11,375 bases of DNA from Bacillota bacterium. GTDB lineage: Bacteria > Bacillota > Clostridia > Lachnospirales > Lachnospiraceae. The position numbers and the translations under genes are program-made. Shown here in pieces: positions 7,746 through 11,375 of this stretch. The notes under the pieces are model-generated. The model was not told where the DNA came from. It worked only from the letters and a program-made list of their open reading frames with translations, and searched no databases. The stretch lies in assembly GCA_023415475.1 (NCBI GenBank), contig JAEZKL010000176.1, positions 1 through 11,375 of the forward strand, in the 5' to 3' direction. The stretch's first letter is position 1, and the number at the start of each line of letters is the position of its first letter.

Positions 7746-7783
7746 AGAAAAATAGCCTTAATAATGGTATGAGAGGAAGTAAA

Positions 7784-8227
7784 ATGATGCAAAAGGAATT
7801 AATGATAACAGTAATTGACGGTCAAGGAGGCGGTATAGGCAAAAGTATCGTAGGTAAGTTGCGGAAACAGATTGAAAAGGATAAAGGTATTACCATATGT
7901 GCACTTGGGACCAATTCTAGTGCGACCAATTCAATGCTGAAGGCAGGAGCTGACATCGGTGCGACAGGAGAGAATGCAATCATACGAACCGTATACCAGT
8001 CTGAGCTGATACTTGGGCCCATTGCTATCATAGCAGCGAATTCTATGCTGGGTGAGCTTACTCCGGAGATGGCCTTGGCAATCAGCTCCAGCCCCGCGAG
8101 AAAGATACTGGTTCCTCTCAACCGTTGTAATATTACAATTGCCTTTGATTTAAATGCATCAACAGAGACTTATATCGATTACTGCATTAAGTTAGTGACG
8201 GATTATCTGGAGGAGACAAGAAGCTAA
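7784..8227 (+). CDS. DUF3842-like small nucleotide-binding-like protein
   Basis: About 147 aa. The N-terminus ITVIDGQGGGIGKSIVGKLR has a strand followed by a glycine-rich turn and helix, as in Rossmann or P-loop-like folds; this opening is what I recall for the uncharacterised clostridial family DUF3842. Later segments (TICALGTNSSATNSMLKAGAD, TGENAI, IAANSMLGELTPEMALAI) alternate strands and helices. I start it at ATG 7784 because GAGG (7773-7776) lies 7 nt upstream; ATG 7769 would put that site inside the gene, and ATG 7802 would start directly at MITVIDGQ. It follows gene C by 38 nt with no terminator between, so it may be co-transcribed with the cassette. It also directly precedes the nickel-pincer genes, to which it may more naturally belong. 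Function unknown. Confidence 0.7.
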   Translation: MMQKELMITVIDGQGGGIGKSIVGKLRKQIEKDKGITICALGTNSSATNSMLKAGADIGATGENAIIRTVYQSELILGPIAIIAANSMLGELTPEMALAISSSPARKILVPLNRCNITIAFDLNASTETYIDYCIKLVTDYLEETRS

Positions 8228-8232
8228 GGGTT

Positions 8233-8267
8233 ACTTATCTTTAGTAAAACGTTTGCTTATGATAAGT
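8233..8267 (+). repeat. Inverted repeat abutting the larB-leader promoter
   Basis: ACTTATC (8233-8239) and GATAAGT (8261-8267) are perfectly complementary and separated by 21 nt containing the palindrome AAACGTTT. The right arm ends 1 nt before the -35 box at 8269. This could be a regulator-binding site, or a weak 3' hairpin of the preceding gene; no U-run follows, so termination is not supported. Confidence 0.4.
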
Positions 8268-8268
8268 C

Positions 8269-8296
8269 TTGACGATATTTGAAAATGTGATATTCT
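8269..8296 (+). promoter_or_regulatory. Promoter of the larB leader transcript
   Basis: TTGACG (8269-8274) and TATTCT (8291-8296) are spaced 16 nt apart, and the -10 box is preceded by TGA (8288-8290), an extended -10. The expected start is near 8303. That gives a leader of about 300 nt before the larB start codon, unusually long for a simple operon. Confidence 0.65.
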
Positions 8297-8302
8297 ATTA
8301 TT

Positions 8303-8514
8303 AATACATCGACCATCATGAAGGTGGTCAACAGTATGAAATACTGTGACTGGAAGAAAATCTCCGATATCGACATAGTGAATATAGTTTTACTGTAGCG
8401 ATTAGGAAAGCAGTAGCTAATTATTGGCTACCGGCTGGAATGGAATTATCATATGTAAAAGAATCATGAAGATTCAGTTGGCTGAGAACAGCCACTGTAT
8501 TTTCATGATTTTTT
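8303..8514 (+). promoter_or_regulatory. Structured leader RNA with attenuator upstream of larB (unidentified riboswitch-like element)
   Basis: This is a non-coding leader of about 210 nt with consecutive stem-loops. SL1 is 8311-8317 with 8323-8329 (loop ATGAA). SL2 is ACAGTAT/ATACTGT (8331-8347, loop GAA). SL4 is TAGTGAA/TTTACTG (8376-8395). SL5 is GTAGCTAA/TTGGCTAC (8413-8431, loop TTA). A purine-rich single-stranded-looking segment lies at 8348-8375. The SL2 5' arm can alternatively pair with TACTGT at 8391-8396. A strong terminator closes the leader. Hairpins plus terminator ahead of cofactor and metal-transport genes is the layout of a ligand-responsive attenuator. I could not match it to the NiCo, cobalamin, TPP, T-box or Moco consensus as I remember them. 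Ni(II), the pincer nucleotide or a precursor would be logical ligands, but this is inference. Confidence 0.5.
8462..8514 (+). terminator. Intrinsic terminator (attenuator) upstream of larB
   Basis: AATCATGAA (8462-8470) pairs with TTCATGATT (8502-8510). After a small internal loop, CAGTTGGCTG (8475-8484, one bulged T) pairs with CAGCCACTG (8489-8497) around an AGAA loop. Six Ts (8509-8514) follow. It lies about 160 nt after the predicted transcription start and 95 nt before larB, so larB expression from this promoter requires readthrough. Confidence 0.9.
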
Positions 8515-8527
8515 AAATTAATAGAAA

Positions 8528-8569
8528 CCATCCGGGTAGGTAGATGAAGTTCATTTTGGAATCGGATGG
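8528..8569 (+). repeat. Inverted repeat between attenuator and larB ribosome binding site
   Basis: CCATCCG (8528-8534) and CGGATGG (8563-8569) form a perfect 7-bp stem around a 28-nt loop that itself contains ATGAA-G-TTCAT. It lies after the terminator and before the AGGAGG, so it would exist only in readthrough transcripts or act as a DNA operator. Confidence 0.45.
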
Positions 8570-8609
8570 AACGTTGATATTTAAAATTGATAAAACCAGG
8601 AGGATGATG

Positions 8610-9350
8610 ATGGATATTCATAATTTGTTGGAGCAGGTGAAAAATAACGAGATGTCAATTACACAGGCAGAAGAGCTCCTTAAGAAATTACCTTATGAGG
8701 ATTTAGGCTTTGCTAAGCTTGATCATCACAGAGAATTGCGTTCCGGATTTGGTGAGGTGGTATTCTGCCAGGGGAAATCAATAGAGCACCTGGTTCGTAT
8801 TTATCAAAGCTTTCATGAGAAGGATACCAATGTACTGGGAACGAGAGCAACCCCGGAACAGTATGAGAAGGTGAAGGAAGTGTTGCCGATGGTGGAATAT
8901 GACAGTACATCACGCATCTTATCCATTCAGAGTAGGGATAAGAAACGCGTGGGAAATGTGGTAGTATGTACCGGCGGCACCTCGGATATTCCGGTGGCCG
9001 AGGAGGCAGCTCAGACAGCGGAGTTCTTCGGTAGTAATGTTACCCGTATCTATGACGTAGGAGTAGCGGGTATTCATCGTCTGTTATCTAAGGTAGAAGA
9101 GCTCCGTCTAGCGAATTGTGTGATTGCGGTTGCCGGGATGGAAGGAGCTCTGGGCGGTGTCGTAGCTGGACTGGTGGATAAGCCGGTGATTGCAGTTCCG
9201 ACCTCCATCGGCTACGGAGCTAATTTCGGAGGCGTATCCGCACTGTTAACCATGTTGAATTCCTGCGCGGAGGGCTTGGCAGTGGTTAATATTGATAATG
9301 GCTTTGGAGCGGGATATATCGCAACACAAATTAATAGGTTAGGAGTATAA
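8610..9350 (+). CDS. larB: Nickel-pincer cofactor biosynthesis protein LarB
   Basis: LarB carries out the first step of nickel-pincer nucleotide synthesis: carboxylation of the pyridinium ring of nicotinic acid adenine dinucleotide and loss of AMP to give the biscarboxylated mononucleotide. The N-terminal part has the LarB signature LPYEDLGFAKLDHHRELR (27-44). The C-terminal part (about 115-240) is PurE/AIR-carboxylase-like, with VVVCTGGTSDIPVAEEA, DVGVAGIHRLL, AGMEGALGGVVAGL and PTSIGYGANFGG. The length of 246 aa is normal. Three ATGs occur in a row (8604, 8607, 8610). AGGAGG at 8598-8603 leaves 6 nt before 8610, giving the usual MDI start; an upstream in-frame ATG at 8544 lies in the leader and lacks family similarity. 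The next gene's ribosome binding site overlaps its 3' end. LarC, LarE and LarA are not in the window. Confidence 0.93.
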   Translation: MDIHNLLEQVKNNEMSITQAEELLKKLPYEDLGFAKLDHHRELRSGFGEVVFCQGKSIEHLVRIYQSFHEKDTNVLGTRATPEQYEKVKEVLPMVEYDSTSRILSIQSRDKKRVGNVVVCTGGTSDIPVAEEAAQTAEFFGSNVTRIYDVGVAGIHRLLSKVEELRLANCVIAVAGMEGALGGVVAGLVDKPVIAVPTSIGYGANFGGVSALLTMLNSCAEGLAVVNIDNGFGAGYIATQINRLGV

Positions 9351-9353
9351 GCT

Positions 9354-10367
9354 ATGCATATGTCAGATGCTTTATTGTCGGTAGCAGTGGGAACAACAAT
9401 GAACGTGGTTTCAGCGGGAGCTATCGGCTATAGTGTTTCCAAAATAAAAAAATATGATTTTGAAGAAAATAAGATTCCGATGATGGGAGTCATGGGGGCT
9501 TTTATTTTTGCGGCCCAGATGATTAATTTTACAATACCGGTCACCGGCTCCAGCGGGCATATTGGGGGAGGAATTCTCTTGGCGGCCTTACTTGGACCGT
9601 TTCCGGCCGTGATTACCCTGTCCTGCGTCTTGCTAATACAATGCTTGTTTTTTGCGGATGGGGGGTTGTTGGCACTGGGATGTAACATCTTCAATATCGC
9701 AATATTACCCTGCTTGGTTGCCTATCCCTTGATCTATAAGAATATTCTGAGGAAGAAGATAACGACCGGTAGGATAACGCTTGCTGCCATCGCCGCCGTT
9801 GTCATCGGTTTACAGCTGGGTGCTTTTGGAGTAGTAACCCAGACTCTGCTGTCCGGTATCACTGAGCTTCCGTTTCGTGCCTTTGTCCTCGTGATGCAGC
9901 CGATTCATCTGGCGATTGGTATTGTAGAGGGGATAGTCACTGCAGCGGTATTATGCTATGTCTATAATAATCGTAAGGATATCCTTGAGCAGGCTCTTGG
10001 TCAACGGTCGACAGAAAATGTGTCTATGAAAAAGGTATATATAGGATTCCTTGTGGCGGCGCTTCTAATCGGAGGAATTTTCTCCTGGTTTGCATCTGCT
10101 AAGCCAGATGGTTTAGAGTGGGCTATTGGGAAGGTGGCCGGGGAGTCAGAGATAGGCAGTGGGTCTGAAACCCATGAGGCAGTTCAGGCGCTTCAGGATA
10201 CCACGGCGCTTTTACCGGATTATGCCTTAGCCGAGGATACTACAGCTGACGGCAAGCTGGGAACCAGTCTGTCCGGTGTTGTCGGCGGATCAATTACCCT
10301 GGCTTGCGCCATGGGCTTCGGGGCGTTGATCATGTTAATTAAGAAGAGAAAGGTCAGGAAACATTAG
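9354..10367 (+). CDS. ECF-type nickel/cobalt transporter substrate component, CbiM-CbiN (LarMN-like) fusion
   Basis: This is the membrane substrate-binding component of a group I ECF metal transporter. The N-terminus MHMSDALLS has the invariant His2 that binds metal together with the Met1 amine in NikM/CbiM proteins, so the start must be exact. His69 in SSGHIGGG corresponds to the second histidine ligand of that family. Several membrane helices follow up to about residue 205. A linker and helix lead to PDGLEW (251-256), the hallmark of CbiN/NikN-type C-terminal domains, then an extracytoplasmic acidic stretch and a final helix (about 305-328). This M-N fusion is the LarMN arrangement. Next to larB, nickel is the likelier substrate, but cobalt cannot be excluded. 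AGGAG (9341-9345) sits within the end of larB, 8 nt before the ATG. Confidence 0.88.
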   Translation: MHMSDALLSVAVGTTMNVVSAGAIGYSVSKIKKYDFEENKIPMMGVMGAFIFAAQMINFTIPVTGSSGHIGGGILLAALLGPFPAVITLSCVLLIQCLFFADGGLLALGCNIFNIAILPCLVAYPLIYKNILRKKITTGRITLAAIAAVVIGLQLGAFGVVTQTLLSGITELPFRAFVLVMQPIHLAIGIVEGIVTAAVLCYVYNNRKDILEQALGQRSTENVSMKKVYIGFLVAALLIGGIFSWFASAKPDGLEWAIGKVAGESEIGSGSETHEAVQALQDTTALLPDYALAEDTTADGKLGTSLSGVVGGSITLACAMGFGALIMLIKKRKVRKH

Positions 10368-10380
10368 GTGAAGGGTTCCT

Positions 10381-11181
10381 ATGTCTGAAATCAGAAAATC
10401 AATCAATCGAATTACATCCCTGGAAGAACTTGCGATGCGGAATACACCACTTCGCCGAGTACATCCGGCAATCAAATTGTTGGCTACTGCGATTTATCTG
10501 ATTACGGTAATCTCCTTTGGAGTGGAGCAGATCAGTGGGCTGATCGTGTTCTTTTTCTTTCCGATATTACTTATGACCTTCGGTGAAATTCCACTTAAGC
10601 CACTTATGGGACGATTATTAATCGCGTTACCCTTTACTGTCTTTGCGGGACTCTCGAACATCCTCGTAAGCCGGGAAGCGGTAATGATACTTGGTGGTGT
10701 GGTAATAACCAAGGGAATGATAGGCTTTATTTCAATATTAATCAAAACAATACTAACTGTTACGGCAGTACTGATCCTGATCGCTACCACGACAATTAAT
10801 GAATTACTGTATGCGATGTTACATTTTCATATTCCTTCCATCCTTGTACTTCAGATCACCATGACCTTCCGGTATCTGAGTGTATTGATGGGAGAGGTTT
10901 CTGTGATGTACCATGCATATATCCTTAGAGCTCCGCGTGAACGAGGGATTAAGCTTCAGGATATGGGACCGTTTCTGGGGCAGCTGATTATCCGCAGCTT
11001 TGACCGGGCAGATCGGATTTATCATGCGATGAAGTGTCGTGGCTTTGAAGGTGGGCTTCGCTTTACCCATCATAAGCAAATCCCGATGGCGCATTGGCTG
11101 TATTTGGCCATGATAAGCGGTATCCTGATCTTACTGCGTCTGGTTAATGTAAGCGAGTGGATAGGCAGCTTGTTAGTATAG
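10381..11181 (+). CDS. ECF transporter transmembrane coupling protein, CbiQ/LarQ-like (EcfT family)
   Basis: This is the transmembrane T-component that links the metal-binding component to the ATPase. The 266-aa length fits CbiQ/LarQ. The N-terminal PLRRVHPAIKLL matches the family's xDPRxKL-type entry to the first helix. Multiple hydrophobic helices follow. The cytoplasmic coupling region has RAPRERG (183-189) and RADRIYHAMKCRGF (209-222), the paired arginine motifs that dock onto the ATPase. It begins 13 nt after the LarMN-like gene, with AAGG at 10371-10374, so it is in the same operon. Unusually, no ATPase gene begins in the 194 nt after it. Assignment to the nickel system is from context. 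Confidence 0.9.
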   Translation: MSEIRKSINRITSLEELAMRNTPLRRVHPAIKLLATAIYLITVISFGVEQISGLIVFFFFPILLMTFGEIPLKPLMGRLLIALPFTVFAGLSNILVSREAVMILGGVVITKGMIGFISILIKTILTVTAVLILIATTTINELLYAMLHFHIPSILVLQITMTFRYLSVLMGEVSVMYHAYILRAPRERGIKLQDMGPFLGQLIIRSFDRADRIYHAMKCRGFEGGLRFTHHKQIPMAHWLYLAMISGILILLRLVNVSEWIGSLLV

Positions 11182-11375
11182 GATTAGAGTGTCAAAAGCT
11201 TGTTTCAGAATAAGATTCCGTCAATTTGCACAATTATATATTGATTGCATAATACAGAACATAATTCATTCGCAACACGCTCTCGCTTGGATGACAATGT
11301 CATTAAGTTAAGTTATTTGAACCTTGAAAATTTAATAGAGATTTTTTATAAAGACTTTTTACTGGCATAAGCTTA
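11182..11375. other. Intergenic right edge, no gene recognised
   Basis: No ATPase start or other credible coding sequence is visible on either strand. The only small patterns are a near-palindrome ATGACA-A-TGTCAT (11291-11303) and a segment at 11331-11338 and around it (ACCTTGAAAATTTAATAG, from 11321) that loosely resembles leader or spacer sequence around clostridial rRNA operons. No clear intrinsic terminator for the lar operon was found. Confidence 0.4.

Noticed and set aside
1518..7783. Attachment-site duplication of the tRNA 3' end
   Set aside because: The T-arm and acceptor sequence was not found again downstream of the cassette.
8483..8497. CTGAGA and GCCACTG strings resembling TPP and cobalamin riboswitch boxes
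   Set aside because: Both fall inside the terminator hairpin arms and loop, and none of the other conserved elements of those riboswitches is present.
8303..8514. Known NiCo riboswitch
   Set aside because: Position fits the function, but the conserved junction sequences I remember for that class are not visible. Not excluded without a covariance-model search.
8544..8609. N-terminal extension of LarB from ATG 8544
   Set aside because: The 22 added residues have no resemblance to LarB, and AGGAGG at 8598-8603 points to ATG 8610.
11189..11311. GTG-started 40-codon frame after the CbiQ-like gene
   Set aside because: No ribosome binding site, no recognisable motif and no similarity to an ECF ATPase.

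Overview
The window reads as a low- to mid-GC Firmicute chromosome, most likely Clostridia and plausibly Lachnospiraceae. The reasons are the C-terminus of a Gram-positive-type PolC polymerase at the left edge, strong AGGAGG-like ribosome binding sites, a tRNA gene without an encoded CCA, a DUF3842-like protein, and nickel-pincer (lar) genes of clostridial type. Genus is not resolvable from the sequence alone. Every credible gene is on the + strand.

Layout. (1) 2-1306: the 3' end of polC, then a LysE-family exporter. (2) 1307-1583: a spacer with nested inverted repeats, then a tRNA-Glu(CTC) with its own promoter (1422-1450) and a strong intrinsic terminator (1543-1583). (3) 1627-7745: a perfect consensus promoter (TTGACA-N17-TATAAT) drives three tightly packed large genes that are visibly AT-richer than their neighbours. 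Gene A (775 aa) has an N-terminal DHH-phosphoesterase-like region with its motifs in an unusual order, and a C-terminal helical region plus two membrane segments resembling CorA. Genes B (597 aa) and C (626 aa) each have N-terminal membrane segments and a C-terminal HEPN-like RNxxxxH motif (RNKYLGH and RNKVIAH), and look like diverged paralogues. (4) 7784-8227: a DUF3842-like protein 38 nt downstream of gene C. (5) 8233-8609: a long leader with its own promoter, several hairpins and a strong terminator, ending at the larB ribosome binding site. It looks like an attenuator or riboswitch-type control region. (6) 8610-11181: larB, a fused CbiM/CbiN-type (LarMN-like) nickel or cobalt ECF component, and a CbiQ/LarQ-like transmembrane coupling protein. 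(7) 11182-11375: no gene recognised.

How the parts work together. The right-hand genes form a coherent nickel module: LarB makes the first intermediate of the nickel-pincer nucleotide cofactor, and the ECF components would import the metal; the ATPase partner is not in the window. The three-gene membrane cassette between tRNA-Glu and the DUF3842/lar genes is the most unusual content. My inference, not shown by the sequence, is that it is a membrane-associated conflict or stress-response system: gene A would handle or sense a nucleotide and act at the membrane through a CorA-like module, and B and C would form a HEPN RNase pair.
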